Of a DNA stretch of 64,000 bases, positions 33,515 through 45,522 are shown one piece after another. A program made the position numbers and the translations under genes. Where the stretch lies: contig NC_053039.3 of the NCBI RefSeq assembly GCF_002575655.3, positions 371,481,633 to 371,545,632 of the forward strand, read 5' to 3'. The stretch is from Aegilops tauschii subsp. strangulata. Taxonomy: Eukaryota; Streptophyta; Magnoliopsida; Poales; Poaceae. The stretch's first letter is position 1, and each line of letters begins with the position of its first letter. The notes beneath the pieces were generated by a model that searched no databases, was not told where the DNA came from, and was given only the letters and a program-made list of their open reading frames with translations.

Positions 33515-35214
33515 CATAAATGTAGAGCACCTTTAAAGATCAAGGACTGACTACACATTCTAATTCATGGTAAAAGAGATCCAGTCATAGTCATACCCAA
33601 TATAAACTAATAGTAATGGATGCAAATGACAGCGGTGCTCTCCAGCTGGTGCTTTTTAATAAGAGGGTGATGACTCAACATAAAAGTAAATAGATAGGGC
33701 CTTCGTAGAGGGAAGCAGGGATTTGTAGAGGTGTCAGAGCTCGGTTTTAAAGCAGAGATAAATAATATTTTGAGCGGCGTACTTTCATTGTCAACATAAC
33801 AACCAAGAGATGGCGATATCTTCCATGCTACACACATTATAGGCGGTTCCCAAACAGAATGGTAAAGTTTATACTCCCCCTCCACCAACAAGCATCAATC
33901 CATGGCTGGCTCGAAGCAACGGGTGCCTCCAACTAACAACAGTCCCGGGGGAGTTTCGTTTGCAATTATTTTGATTTGATTTGCATAAAGCATGGGACTG
34001 GGCATCCCGGTGACCAGCCATTTTCTCGTGAGTGAGGAGCGGAGTCCACTCCTCTTGAGAATAACCCACCTAGCATGGAAGATACGGTCAACCCTAGTTG
34101 ATACATGAGCTATCCGAGCATACAAAAAAGAATTTCATTTGAAGGTTTGGAGTTTGGCACATACAAATTTACTTGGAATGGCAGGTAGATACCGCATATA
34201 CGAAGGTATGGTGGACTCATATGGAATAACTTTGGGGTTTAAGGGATTGGATGCACAAGCACTATTCCCGCTTAGTACAAGTGAAGCCTAGAAAAAGACT
34301 GGGAAGCGACAAGCGAGAGAGCGACAACAGTCATGAACATGCATTAAAATTAATAAACATTGAGTGAAAGCATCAGTAGGATATAATCCACCATGAACAT
34401 AAATATCGTGAAGGCTATGTTGATTTGTTTCAACTACATGCGTGAACATGTGCCAAGTCGAGTCACTTGAATCATTCAAATGAGGATACCACCCCATCAT
34501 ACCACATCACAACCATTTTAATAGCATGTTGGCACGCAAGGTAAACCATTATAAACTCCTAGCTAATTAAGCATGACATAAGCAACTATCATCACTAATT
34601 GTCATTGCAAACATGTTTATTCATAATAGGCTGAATCAAGAACGATGAAATAATCATATTTACAAAAACAAGAGAGGTCGAGTTCATACCAGCTTCTCTC
34701 ATCTCAATCAGTCCATCATATATCGTCATAATTGCCTTTCACTTGCACGACCGAACGATGTGAATAATAAATAATAGTGCACGTGCATTGGACTAAGCTG
34801 GAATCTGCGAGCATTCAATAAACAGGAGAAGACAAGGCAATATGGGCTCTTGGTTAAATCAACAATAATGCATATAAGAGCCACTTCAACATTTTCATCA
34901 TGGTCTTCTCCTATCGATCCCCAAAGAAAAGAAAAGAAATAAAACTATTTACACGGGAAAGCTCCCAACAAGCAAAAGAAGAACAGGAAATATTTTTTTG
35001 GGTTTTCTTTTTAATTATTACTACTACAGCAAGAATGTAAACAAGCTAAAAGCTACAACTAATTTTTTTGGTTTTTCTTAAAGTTTTTCAAACACACAAG
35101 AAGAAAGCAAGAAAAGGAAAATAAACTAGCAAGGATATTATAGTGAAAGAGTATGAGCACCGACATCTAGCAATGAGTATGCGAACATGAATGTAATGTC
35201 GGTGAGAAATACAT
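33515..35214 (-). other. Element B 3' non-coding region
   Basis: I see no gene. It continues the stretch 19863-20159 on the other side of element C. The block near 33690-33730 (gggccttcg.agagggaagcaggg) is also found in element D near 48033-48058, showing that B and D share ancestry in this region. Confidence 0.6.
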
Positions 35215-35228
35215 ACTCCCCCAAGCTT
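35215..35228 (-). other. Internal copy of the element B polypurine tract
   Basis: The plus strand reads actcccccaagctt, identical to the 3' purine tract at 19849-19862. It lies 22 bases beyond the stop of the extra frame. Whether it acts as a second priming site is unknown. Confidence 0.6.
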
Positions 35229-35249
35229 AGGCTGTTGGCCTAAGTTAAT

Positions 35250-36274
35250 CTATTGCCACGGCTGGCCTGGCGGATATCCAAAGTTATAGTTTGGGTCGTA
35301 CTGAGATGCAGGAGTCATTGCACTGTGGGCTGCAGCTTGGAGGCGAGCTATCTCAGCCCTCCTCTTATACTCATCTGCCTCCTCTCTGGTTATGAAATAT
35401 CTCCCCTTTGCCTGTAAGTCAAAGAAAGTAGAAGTAGGGAGAGCGACGTGATAGGTGCGTCGTCTGTCAAAGATTAGTCGGTACTAGAGGAACTGATCAT
35501 TCCTCCCAACAAAACGATGACGAACCATAGCCTCATAATCTAAATAAGCAGGAGGTAACTCAATATCATCCTCACGTATGCTTACACCAAGAAAATTAGC
35601 TAAACGTGTTGCATAAATTCCACCAAAGAAATCTCCATTAAATCTATTATGATGCAACCTACGTGCAACAATGGCTCCCAAATTATAATGTTTATCTCCT
35701 AACGCAGCACTCCTGAGAATACTGAGGTCAGGCACACACATGCGACATGCTTCATCCTTACCATTTATGCACCTACCTATGAAGAGAGCAAAATAATGTA
35801 TAGCAGGAAAATGAATGCTCCCTATGTTAGCTTGTGCTATGTCTCTAGATTCCCCCACAGTTATACTAGCAAGAAAATCTCTAAATTCAGATTTGCGAGG
35901 TTCACCAGTACTACCCCATTGTGGAAGTTTGCAAGCAGTGGTAAAATCCTCTAAGTCCATAGTATAAGAATTTTCATAAAGATCAAACAGGACAGTTTGA
36001 GAATTGCATGAAGATGAAAATTCAAACCTCCTCACAAAGGAACTAGTGAGATAGTGGTACTGACGGCACTTATCTGCCTCGAAGCTCACAAGATCAGCGT
36101 TACACATATATGCGTTAAATTCTTCCTTAATTCCTGCTTGATCCATGAATTCCTCTGAAGGCCATTCACAAGGCCGCACTGGAGCGCCCTTGGTAGTTCA
36201 TCATCAGCATCACACATTGCAAGCCTGGGTCCTTGCTTCCTTGAAGGACCACCTTGGTACATTTTCCTACACAT
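35250..36274 (-). pseudogene. Element B extra protein downstream of protease, broken
   Basis: The frame appears to start with an ATG at 36272-36274 (MCRKMYQGGPSRKQGPR). It is shifted near 36180-36190 and then runs as a 231-residue open stretch (35484-36179; PCEWPSEEFMDQAGIKEEF, YHYLTSSFVRRF). An in-frame TAG at 35484-35486 interrupts it, and it continues in frame to a natural stop at 35250-35252 (ending PPGQPWQ), about 340 codons in all. I recognise it only as a recurrent protein of Triticeae Athila-like elements. No transmembrane segment or envelope motif is visible. A GC hairpin lies upstream (36651-36703) and a TATA-like atttatatgg (minus) at 36405-36414, which might form its own promoter. 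Confidence 0.6.
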
Positions 36275-36650
36275 ATTTCTTCCTCTGAAAAATTTCTGAA
36301 ATTTTTAGTAACTTAAATAAAAGTGAACCAAGCTCAAAGAAATTGATAGCAGCTACTCCTACAAGTGCCTAGAGCCAATATCATGCATTAGAACTACTTG
36401 GAACCATATAAATTTGACATGCAAGCTCAAGAACATGGTCACCTAGGCAGCACAAATTTGCAATGAATAAACCACTAGAACAAAAACTAATTTGACCAAT
36501 GGAGGAGTCACATACCAAGGAACAATCCCCCAAAGCAGTTTTGTGAGAGGTGCTTTGAGAAAGAACTCGTGCTTGAGCTGGTTCGTGATTTTTTTGGGAG
36601 GAAGAAGAAGTGTGTGGGTGCAGGAATAAGTGGAGGGGAGCCACTGTGGG

Positions 36651-36703
36651 CCCACGAGGCAGGGGGCGCGCCCAAGGGGTGGGCGCGCCCTGGACCCTCG
36701 TGG
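36651..36703. repeat. GC-rich hairpin module, internal copy in element B
   Basis: The outer arms cccacgagg and ccctcgtgg are inverted, and the inner part holds two gggcgcgccc palindromes. The same module sits before the TATA box in the LTRs. Here it precedes the extra frame instead. Confidence 0.75.
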
Positions 36704-37026
36704 CCAGGTGCTTGCTCCCCCTGTTGTGTTCTCAGTGCCAAATATTCTCAAATATTCTAGAAAAAATCATATTAAATTGGCACGGCATTTGAGAACTTCT
36801 ATTTTCGGGGTACTTTTATATTGCATGGATAAATCAGAAAACAGACAAAAAAATACTATATTTCAACTAAATAACAGAAAGTAAAAGGAGGGTACAGAAG
36901 GTTGTGCCTTCTAACTTCATCCATCTCATGCTCATCAAAACGAATCCACTAACAAGGTTGATCAAGTCTTGTTAACAAACTCATTTCGAATAACATGAAA
37001 CCGGAGAAATTTCGAATAACACTATG

Positions 37027-37322
37027 TTACCTCAACGGGGATATGCACATCCCCAATAATAAGAATATCATATCTCTTTTTGACAGTAGGCAGAGGAAAT
37101 TCAAAACCTCCAAAAATAATTGATGGAATTTTCCAATAGAATTGATACTGTGGACTTGAGGTTGTTTCCTCGGAAAGTGTACCGTATGCTCATTACCATT
37201 AACACAAAAAGTGACATTGCCTTTCTTGCAATCAATAACAGCCCCTGCAGTATTCAAAAAGGGTCTTCCAAGAATAATAGGCACGCTATCATCCTCGGGA
37301 ATATCAAGAATAACAAAGTCCG
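37027..37322 (-). pseudogene. Element B protease, C-terminal fragment
   Basis: An open frame beginning IILGRPFLNTAGAVIDC, the conserved end of the Athila-type aspartic protease, lies one frame off from the preceding gag-protease frame. After it, where reverse transcriptase should begin, there is no pol sequence. Confidence 0.75.
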
Positions 37323-38927
37323 TTAAAATAGTAAAGCAGTTGATTTATCAGCCATTTGCAAAGATATTTCAGTAGGTGTCAGCTTATTAAAATCAAGTCT
37401 ACGATATAAAGATAGAGGCATAACATTAACACCGGCTCCAAGATCACATAAAGCAGTTCTAACATAATTTCTTTTAATGGAGAATGGTATAGTAGGTACT
37501 CCTGGATCTCCAAGTTTCTTTGGTATTCCACCTTTAAAAGTATAATTGGCAAGCATGGTGGAAATTTCAGCTTCCGGTATCTTTCTTTTATTAGTAACAA
37601 TTTCTTTCATATACATAGCATAAGGATTCATTTTGAGCATATCAGTTAATCGCATACGCAAAAAGATAGGTCTAATCATTTCAGCAAAGCGCTCAAAATC
37701 CTCATCATCCTTTTTCTTGGATGGTTTGGGAGGAGAAGGCATGGGTATCTGAACCCATGGCTCCCTTTCTTTACCATGCTTCCTAGCAACAAAGTCTCTC
37801 TTATCATAACATTGATTCTTTGATTGTGGGTTGTCAAGATCAACAGCAGGTTCAATTTCTACATCATTATAATTGCTAGGTTGAGCATCAACATGAACAT
37901 CATCATTAATATTATTACTAGGTTCATGTTCATTACCAGATTGTGTTTCAGCATCAAAAATAGAAATATCATTGGGATTCTCAGGTGTTTCAGCAATAGG
38001 TTCACTAGAAACATGCAAAGTCCTATCATTTTTCTTTTCCTTCTTCTTAGAAGGACTAGGTGCATCTATATTATTTCTCTGAGAATCTTGCTCCATTTTC
38101 TTAGGATGGCCTTCAGGATACAGAGGTTCCTGAGTCATTTTACCAGTTCTAGTAGCCACTCTAACAGCATAGTCATTATTCTTACTATTTAATTCACTGA
38201 GCAAATCATTCTGAGCTTTAAGTACTTGTTCTACTTGAGTGGTAACCATAGAAGCATGTTTACTAATGAGTTTAAGTTCACCTTTAACTCTATACATATA
38301 ATCACCCAAGTGTTCAATCATATAAGAATTGTGTTTCAATTGCCTACCAACATAAGCATTGAAGTTTTCTTGTTTGACAATAAAATTATCAAACTCATCT
38401 AAGCATTGGCTAGCAGACTTATAAAGAGGAATATCACCTTCATCAAATCTATAGAGAGAATTTACCTTTACTACCTGTGTCGGGTTATCAAGACCATGAG
38501 TTTCTTCAATAGGTGATGAATTAAGATCATATATTTCTTCAACAGGCGGTAAATTAAGACCATGTATTTCTTCAATAGGGGGCAAATTCTTAACATCTTC
38601 AGCTTTAATACCTTTTTCCTTCATAGATTTCTTTGCCTCTTGCATATCTTCAGGACTGAGAAACAGAACACCCCTCTTCTTCGGAGTTGGCTTAGGAGTT
38701 GGTTCAAGAGTTGGCTCAGGAAGTGTCCAATTATTTTCATTTGTCAACATATTATTCAATAGAATTTCAGCTTCATCTGGTGTTCTTTCCCTGAAAACAG
38801 AACCAGCACAACTATCCAGGTGGTCTCTGGAAGCATCGGTTAGTCCATTATAAAAGATATCAAGTATTTCAATTTTCTTGAGAGGATGATCAGGCAAAGC
38901 ATTAAGTAATTGGAGAGGTCTCCCCAA
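37323..38927 (-). pseudogene. gag: Element B Gag C-terminal part and protease start
   Basis: 534 residues. It opens with the end of the gag capsid region (ILDIFYNGLTDASRDHLDSCAG). A long linker follows with repeats of the form 'LPPIEEIHGLN' and a charged, Asn-rich stretch. The KFAEMIRP-type segment (RFAEMIRPIFLRMRLTD) leads into the protease site ALCDLGAGVNVMPLSLYRRL, the Athila-type active site (D-L-G-A). It overlaps the N-terminal gag frame by about 90 bases in another frame, so a frameshift lies near 38925. Confidence 0.8.
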
Positions 38928-39712
38928 GCTTGTGGGAGACTCTCTTCTTCAATTTGCACAAAATTATATATTTTCCTTAAAGCAGCTTGTTCCTTATGAG
39001 CGGGGAAATATTTAGCAGAGAAGTAATAAATCATATCCTGGGGACTACGCACACAACCAGGATCAAGAGAATTAAACTTTATCGTAGCATCACCCTTTAA
39101 TGAGAACGGAAATATTTTAAGGATATAAAAGTAGCGAGTTCTCTCATCATTAGTGAACAGGGTGGCTATATCATTTAATTTAGTAAGATGTGCCACAACA
39201 GTTTCAGATTCGTAGCCATAGAAAGGATCAGATTCAACCAAAGTAATTATATCAGGATCAATAGAGAATTCATAATCCTTATCAGTAACAAAAATTTGTG
39301 AAGTAGCATAAGCAGGATCATATTTCATTCTAGCATTCAGAGTTTTTTGTTTCAGCTTAGCTAATAATTTCTTAAGATCACTTCTATCATTGCAAGCAAG
39401 AAAGTCTGTAGCAGTTTCTTCATCCATAACATAGCCCTCAGGCACAACAGGCAATTCATATTTATTGGGAGAGTCTTCATCATCACTTTCATCAATATTA
39501 TTAGTTTCAATAATTTCATTCTCTCTAGCCCTAGCAAGTTGTTCATCAAGAAATTCACCAAGTGGCACAGTAGTATCAAGCATAGAAGTAGTTTCATCAT
39601 AAGTATCATGCATAGGAGAAGTGGCATCATCAATAATATGCGACATATCAGAATTAATAGCAGATGCAGGTCTAGGTGTCTTAAGCTTACTCAAAACAGA
39701 AGGGGAACACAT
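38840..39712 (-). pseudogene. gag: Element B Gag N-terminal part
   Basis: 290 residues, acidic at first (NNIDESDDEDSPN). The retrotransposon-gag capsid domain includes RYFYILKIFPFSLKGDATIKF and MIYYFSAKYFP. It goes out of frame after LPQAWG, where the downstream frame takes up the same domain. Confidence 0.8.
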
Positions 39713-39840
39713 GCAGAGCTAGATGGCAGTTCCTTACCTCCCCTCGTAGTTGAGGGATAAATTTTTGTTTTCTCGTCTTTCAAGTTCTTCATAGTGACCA
39801 GCAGATATAAATCCCAAGTGACTCAAAGAATAGAGCTATG

Positions 39841-39859
39841 CTCCCCGGCAACGGCGCCA
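39841..39859 (-). other. Primer-binding site (tRNA-Asp type), element B
   Basis: The plus strand reads ctccccggcaacggcgcca, 11 bases inside the LTR edge at 39871. Confidence 0.88.
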
Positions 39860-39870
39860 GAAAATAGTCT

Positions 39871-41267
39871 TGAAAACCCACAAGTATAGGGGGTCGCAAC
39901 TGTTTTCGAGAGTAGAGTATTCAACCCAAATTTATTGATTCGACACAAGGGGAGCCAAAGAATATTCTCAAGTATTAGCAGTTGAGATGTCAATTCAACT
40001 ACACCTGGATAACTTAGTATCTACAGCAAAGTATTTAGTAGCAAAGTAGTATGGAAGTAACAGTAACAGTAGCAAAAGTAATATTTTTGGGTTTTGTAGT
40101 GATTGTAACAGTAGCAACGAAAAAGTAAATAAGCGAAGAACAATATGTGAGCTCGTAGGCATTGGATCGGTGATGGAGAATTATGCCGGATGCGGTTCAT
40201 CATGTAACAATCATAACATAGGGTGACACAGAACTAGCTCCAATTCATCAATGTAATGAGGCATGTATTCCGAATATAGTCATACGTGCTTATGGAAAAG
40301 AACTTGCATGACATCTTTTGTCCTACCCTCCCGTGGCAGTGGGGTCCTAATGGAAACTAAGGGATATTAAGGCCTCTTTTTAATAGAGTACCGGACCAAA
40401 GAATTAACACATAGTGAATACATGAACTCCTCAAACTACGGTCATCACCGGGAGTGGTCCCGATTATTGTCACTTCGGGGTTGCCGGATCATAACACATA
40501 GTAGGTGACTATAGACTTGCAAGATAGGATCAAGAACTCACATATATTCATGAAAACATAATAGGTTCAGATCTGAAATCATGGCACTCGGGCCCTAGTG
40601 ACAAGCATTAAGCATAGCAAAGTCATAGCAACATCAATCTCAGAACATAGTGGATACTAGGGATCAAACCCTAACAAAACTAACTCGATTACATGATAAA
40701 TCTCATCAAACCCATCACTGTCCAGCAAGCCTACAATGGAATTACTCACGCATGGCGGGGAGCATCATGAAATTGGTGATGGATGATGGTTGACGATGAC
40801 GATGGCGACAGATTCCCCTCTCTGGAGCCCCGAACGGACTCCAGATCAGCCCTCCCGAGAGAGTTTAGGGCTTGGCGGCGGTTCCGTATCGTAAAATGCG
40901 ATGAATCTTTCTCTCCAATTTTTTTCCCCGAACACGAATATATGGAGTTGGAGTTGAGGTCGGTGGAGCTCCAGGGGGCCCATGAGGCAGGGGGCGCGCC
41001 CAGGGGGGCAGGCACGCCCCCACCCTCGTGGAGAGGGTGTGGGCCCCTGGCCTTGATTCTTTTGCCATTATTTTTTATATTTTCCAAAAATAATCTCCGT
41101 GAAGTTTCAGGTCATTCCGAGAACTTTTGTTTCTGCACATAAATAACACCATGGTAATTTTGCTGAAAACAGCGTCAGTCCGGGTTAGTTCCATTGAAAT
41201 CATGCAAGTTAGAGTCCAAAACAAGGGCAAAAGTGTTTGGAAAAGTAGATACGACGGAGACGTATCA
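39871..41267 (-). repeat. 5' LTR of element B (1397 bp)
   Basis: Begins tgaaaaccca (TGATAACCCA in the partner) and ends gacgtatca at 41267, followed by the TSD agggt. It contains the hairpin at 40978-41031 and the TATA motif at 40937-40944. Confidence 0.9.
40937..41031 (-). promoter_or_regulatory. Core promoter of the element B LTR: GC hairpin plus TATA box
   Basis: The hairpin (40978-41031) is followed on the minus strand, 33 bases on, by ccatatatt (TATA). The same order and spacing occur in the other B LTR, in the D and E LTRs, and on the plus strand in F. Confidence 0.65.
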
Positions 41268-41977
41268 AGGGTCGTGTTCGTGTCCCACTTCCTCCGCGGG
41301 TTAGGGTTTGCACTTAACCCCTTCGTCCGAGGGCTCATGTTCTATTACGGGCTAGACTTTCACGATTTGGCCCCGGACTCTATTCTTCTTATCTCGGCAT
41401 TTATCGTCATGTGCGAAGCCTTCCTCCAAACCCCTCCGCACTTCGGTTTGTGGCTCAAGACCTTCGATGTGAAGCCGCAAGTGACAGAGGGGGAGCAAGC
41501 CGAGTGCGGTGGTGCTACAGTGAGCAAGCTTGCTAGCATCGTTTGGCTGAAAGGATCCTTCACCAAATCTTCCGATCTGTGGCAGTAGGGGTGGTTCTAC
41601 ATCACCGAGCTCCGCGGCTCCAAGTGGGCAACTGCGCCGGCATTTCGATCCAGCCCCCCAATTCAGCTTGCATCATGGATTAATAAGGGGTTTGACTGGG
41701 GATCAACGAACTAGGTGCGAACTCTGCAAAGTCGCATCCGAAGCCTCATTGAGAAGGACATCGATATAGCCAACATCGTTCAAGTAATGCTAGTTTGTCG
41801 GACCCTGCCGTGCCAGCGACGGCCTCTCCGCATGTGGGAGTTCAATCCAGAAGGGCCGCAGACTCTTCAGCACTTCTTCGGCACGAAGGAATGTGGAGAT
41901 TATTCTTCGGGAAACGAAAGCAATGGCCGGACACCACCGAAGATGTCGGCCTAGATTGTAACCATCCGGATACCCCG

Positions 41978-42052
41978 GTAAGTACCAGTTTGCCGAATAC
42001 CTTATAATTAGATACCCAGCGGCAAGATACCGACAATGTCATTCCTTTTCAG
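41978..42052 (+). other. Intron 1 of the element T antisense gene
   Basis: gtaagtacc donor and attccttttcag acceptor, 75 bases; splicing keeps the reading frame going into WIKKVERIR. Confidence 0.7.
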
Positions 42053-42426
42053 GGCTGGATAAAGAAGGTGGAGCGGATTAGGTGTCCGGCTCCCCTTCCC
42101 GAAGACTCAGCTACTCTTGTGTTAACAAGGATGCTGGCCTCGGGCGCATACCAGGCACCAGCAGGGGAGGCCGAGAAGACCCAAGATGACCTCGGTTCTG
42201 GAGGTAAGTCGGACATTGAGTCCGGAGAAATCGACATTTCCTCCCCCAAAGACGGAGGCGAAAAAGGACCCAATATCCCTTCTCCAAGCAGGAGGAAAAG
42301 GGCCACCTCCGAAGATTGGGAAGGGCGGTCTTCCAAGAAGGGCAAGATGCCACCGTCGATCGACTTGGGTTTGGAAAGCGACGCCGTTGACCATCTCCAA
42401 TAGGGGGACAAGCCCTCGGCCAAACT

Positions 42427-42511
42427 GTAAGAGAATCTGGAGTACTTTGATAGCGTCCCGCTCCGTTATTGTTACCGAAGATATACGTAACGCATTTATG
42501 CATTTTTACAG
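42427..42511 (+). other. Intron 2 of the element T antisense gene
   Basis: gtaagagaa donor and catttttacag acceptor, 85 bases. The split codon ct/g reads Leu and the frame continues SAQNF. Confidence 0.7.
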
Positions 42512-42986
42512 GTCGGCGCAGAATTTTTCTGGGCAATCCTCTTCTTCGGGAAGTCTCCTCCCAGAGATGATGGAGAGAGAGATGCCTCCTCGAACCTCCT
42601 CGCCCAATAGGGCGGATGACTCTGAAGTGTCGTCGCGGAGGGTCCCTCTTAATCAACAAGTTATACAGGGGACAAAAGAGGCAGTGCCCGAAGGTGGATC
42701 TCCGACTGTCCGGGAATCCGGGGCTGATGATAACGAAGGCCCCGGACTGTCTGGCTCGCAGCCGACAGTGATTCTGGAGGCGGGTGAATAGATTCCTTCA
42801 AAGGATGGAGGTTCTTCTAGAGCGGCTTCTGGAGACCCGAAGGCTCCGGATATATTGCAGGACATGTTGCGAAAAGCATCTGTCTTGGGGGAACAGCGTA
42901 CCTTGATGGGTACAATGGTTGAGAAAATTTTGTCCGCGAAGAGCGGATTGAATGAAGCCTTTATGAGCCTGCTAAAAGGCTTCGAG

Positions 42987-43140
42987 GTTTGTGATATAAT
43001 ATTTTTAGCTATGTTTCATTTGCAAAGATGCGCCTGTGCATATGTAGTAGCCCCTGATACTCGGGTTGGATTCCACTGGGAAGCAAACGGAGGATCGAAA
43101 AGGATCGTTTGAGGACTAACCTGATGAACTTTAAACACAG
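42987..43140 (+). other. Intron 3 of the element T antisense gene
   Basis: Donor gtttgtg after GFE and acceptor ttaaacacag, 154 bases, phase 0. The donor is weaker than in the other introns. Confidence 0.6.
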
Positions 43141-43255
43141 GTTGCTTCCCCCTTGGCCACTTCCTGAACTATGGAAATTGCCGAGTTGCAGCGGAAGCTT
43201 GATGTGGCAGGGGATGATCTTGCTTTAATCAATATGCGTCTTGACGAGTCGCAAG

Positions 43256-43339
43256 GTATGTATTCGGGGCAACCCTCATACATTTTTGTGGTATAAGCAT
43301 GATGCTGAGATTTTCGTGCTGGAATATGCATGGCTGCAG
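43256..43339 (+). other. Intron 4 of the element T antisense gene
   Basis: Donor gtatgtatt and acceptor catggctgcag, 84 bases, phase 1. It joins LDESQ to DGASAIEVL. Confidence 0.65.
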
Positions 43340-44214
43340 ACGGTGCTTCCGCCATTGAAGTTCTTCGAGCAGAGCTGGCCCAGGCCAAGGAGCAGGCCCA
43401 GCATAGCAATGCTGCTAGCGAAAAGGCATCGACTGAATTAAAAGCCGAACAAGCTGCACGGCGCCAAGATGAGGAGAAGATATCCACGATGACGCTCGAA
43501 CTAGAGAATGCTACCAGTCGCTGCGAATTTCTGGAGAAGGAGAGTAAAGCCTTAACGGCTGATCTGGACAAGGCCTTACAAGAGGCGAGAGAAGCACGAT
43601 CGGAATCCAGAGCAGCCCGTGAGGAGGTTCGGCAGGCAAGGGAGATTGCGGCTGGAAAGCCCTTCCTGCTGCAAGCTAAGTTCGGTGACCCGAACCATGC
43701 TCAGCTTAACCAAGTGTGGAGTTCTCCGGACGAGTTCATGGACTTGCCGAAGAGTTCTTCTGATGCGGCGCAGTATTACCAGGCGCGGGATGGATATGCA
43801 ACGGAGAAGCTTTTTTGGTCGCAGTTTGGTGCATCAAAGCGCCCTCTGTTGCTCAATGAACAGATGTCCCAATGGGCCGAACATCATAGGATATCCGGCG
43901 CTACCATGAAGGATGTCATAATCCGGTTGTGTCCAACCGAGCCTATTCCAAATAGCTATTTCAGGTTGGTGCACAGGCTTGTTGATGCGGTGCCGCGTAT
44001 CGATGCTGTGAAGCGGTCAACGTGCATTGAGGGTGCACGGATGGCTTTTGCCCGAGTCAAAACATTCTGGGGGAAGATGAAGGCCATCGATGTTGCGACG
44101 AAAAGTCCACCCAAAGGCAAGGACCGCCCAGACCCGGAGCATTATTTTGAGGACGTCCTAGAGGCCGCCCGCTTTATAGAGGGTCAATGCTCGAAAGACA
44201 TAATGTTCAAGTGA

Positions 44215-45016
44215 GATGTATGAAAATTGTAAAAGACAACTTTATAGTTAATCTATTTTTATGTTTTGCTTGAAAGCTTGAATTCCTCCTGTGCGGCCGT
44301 TTTTGATATAATCTGAAAGTTTTCCAGTTGTCGGCTTCAGCCCCCTCGTAGAAAGTACGGGGGTGTTCGGAAAAGCATTTAATCACTCTTTATCCAACGT
44401 CTTGGTCCATGAAGGAGGTGATAATGCGGCGAAGCAGGCAATCAGACTATAGGGCGTTAACTCTTTCACTTAGCCTTAGGAGTTTTATTGTGGGGATACG
44501 ACATAGCCCCTGGTATGTATGCGGCGTACGGTGCCTTACATATTTGATCTGAAAAAGATCCCTCGTGTGACACGGAGAATCGCTAAAGATTCCAAGAAGT
44601 CGTCAAGTGATTGACCAGCTCTCGCCGCATCATGACAGTCAGTTTTCGGCTTTCTCTACTGAGGTGCTCATCCGGTTTAGACCAGGGCACAACCGCAGTA
44701 GTTCTCCCTTTACTACCCTAGCCGATAGAGCGGAACGTAGGGTAGCAAGCACAGGAGCCGGGCAACCCAACTATTGACCCAAGACAATGATTTGGAGCTG
44801 ATGCATATAAGGCCAAACTTGCGACGCCGAAGTACGCTATAGAGATGTTCGGACTTTTACTGGCAACTCATTTGTTCCCACACCGAGCCCCTGGCGGGTT
44901 ATGCCAAGGTATTTCTGTGAAATAACCGTAGGAGCCATATTTATTAGAGAAACAATACGGATGATTAGTTCGGATACTGTTTACTGGGAACTGAGCGGTA
45001 TGCGAATGATTACTTA

Positions 45017-45018
<2 letters not shown>
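44215..45018. other. Element T spacer between antisense gene and gag
   Basis: No gene is seen. This is where pol would lie in a complete element and it is absent. The two genes converge here, so both transcripts would end in or cross this stretch. Confidence 0.55.

Positions 45019-45097
<79 letters not shown>
45019..45097. repeat. (AT)n microsatellite
   Basis: About 39 uninterrupted AT units. The small tyrosine/isoleucine repeat frames through it are not genes. Confidence 0.97.
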
Positions 45098-45099
<2 letters not shown>

Positions 45100-45522
45100 C
45101 CGTCCTCCCGGCTATTTGACATGCTCGGGGTTGGAGGCGGAGGCGGAGGAACAGGCATAGTACAGGCTCAAAAAATAGAGAGTGCGGTCTACAAAAATTT
45201 ATTTTGGACCTCCTATCGCACGTCTGCGCCGCCAGTCCTTGGCGGGTGGGGGGGGAATCCTTGATGGAAATAGCAACTTAGGTGAGTGTATGGATCCGGA
45301 CTCCAATACAGCCAGTTTCAGATGTTTATCCTGTTCGTCATCTGTTTTTTAAGGATAGTGAAGGAAGAAATAAAAAGAAAATAAATACAAAATGTTACTG
45401 GAATGCTTGCAGCCTTGTCCGTATTGTGCTTCCGCCAATGCCCATGGTATCTTGAGTGCGTAATGATGTATGCGCGGTACAAATTTTGCAGGTGTGCGGA
45501 GTGGGCGGCGGAAGCCGGGTTG

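Larger units (their letters stand above)
18548..41267 (-). mobile_element. Element B: Athila-like non-autonomous LTR retrotransposon, split by element C
   Basis: TSDs agggt at 18543-18547 and 41268-41272 flank the element. LTRs are 18548-19848 (3') and 39871-41267 (5'), with a tRNA-Asp primer site at 39841 and a purine tract at 19849. Reading right to left it encodes gag, an Athila-type aspartic protease, then a GC-rich hairpin and an extra reading frame. Reverse transcriptase, RNase H and integrase are missing. Gag has a frameshift near 38925. Element C is inserted at 20160-33509. LTR divergence is about 3% by eye in the first 450 bases. It resembles Triticeae Sabrina/WHAM-type elements; the name is unverified. 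Confidence 0.88.
41273..44214 (+). pseudogene. Element T antisense gene, main part (Transposase_28-like, spliced)
   Basis: The third and largest piece of a plus-strand gene that starts at 6384. Coding parts are 41273-41977, 42053-42426, 42512-42986, 43141-43255 and 43340-44214, separated by four GT-AG introns that restore the frame. It begins with the family segment LRGLGFALNPFVRGLMFYYG and HFGLWLKTFDV. The middle is Ser/Asp/Glu-rich. The last exon is a coiled coil (VLRAELAQAKEQAQ ... EEVRQAREIA) followed by a conserved C-terminal domain (LPKSSSDAAQYYQARDGYATEKLFWSQFGASKRP is part of it). In-frame stops at 41586, 41713, 42401, 42789 and about 43165 make it a pseudogene. The family is found antisense in Tat-type elements; its role is unknown, and despite the family name no transposase activity is evident. 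Confidence 0.75.

Noticed and set aside
35250..36274. Envelope-like protein in element B
   Set aside because: The position suits an env-like gene, but no signal peptide or transmembrane segment is visible, so I leave it unassigned.
45016..45264. Tyr-Ile repeat protein over the (AT)n run
   Set aside because: A translation of a microsatellite, with no supporting context.
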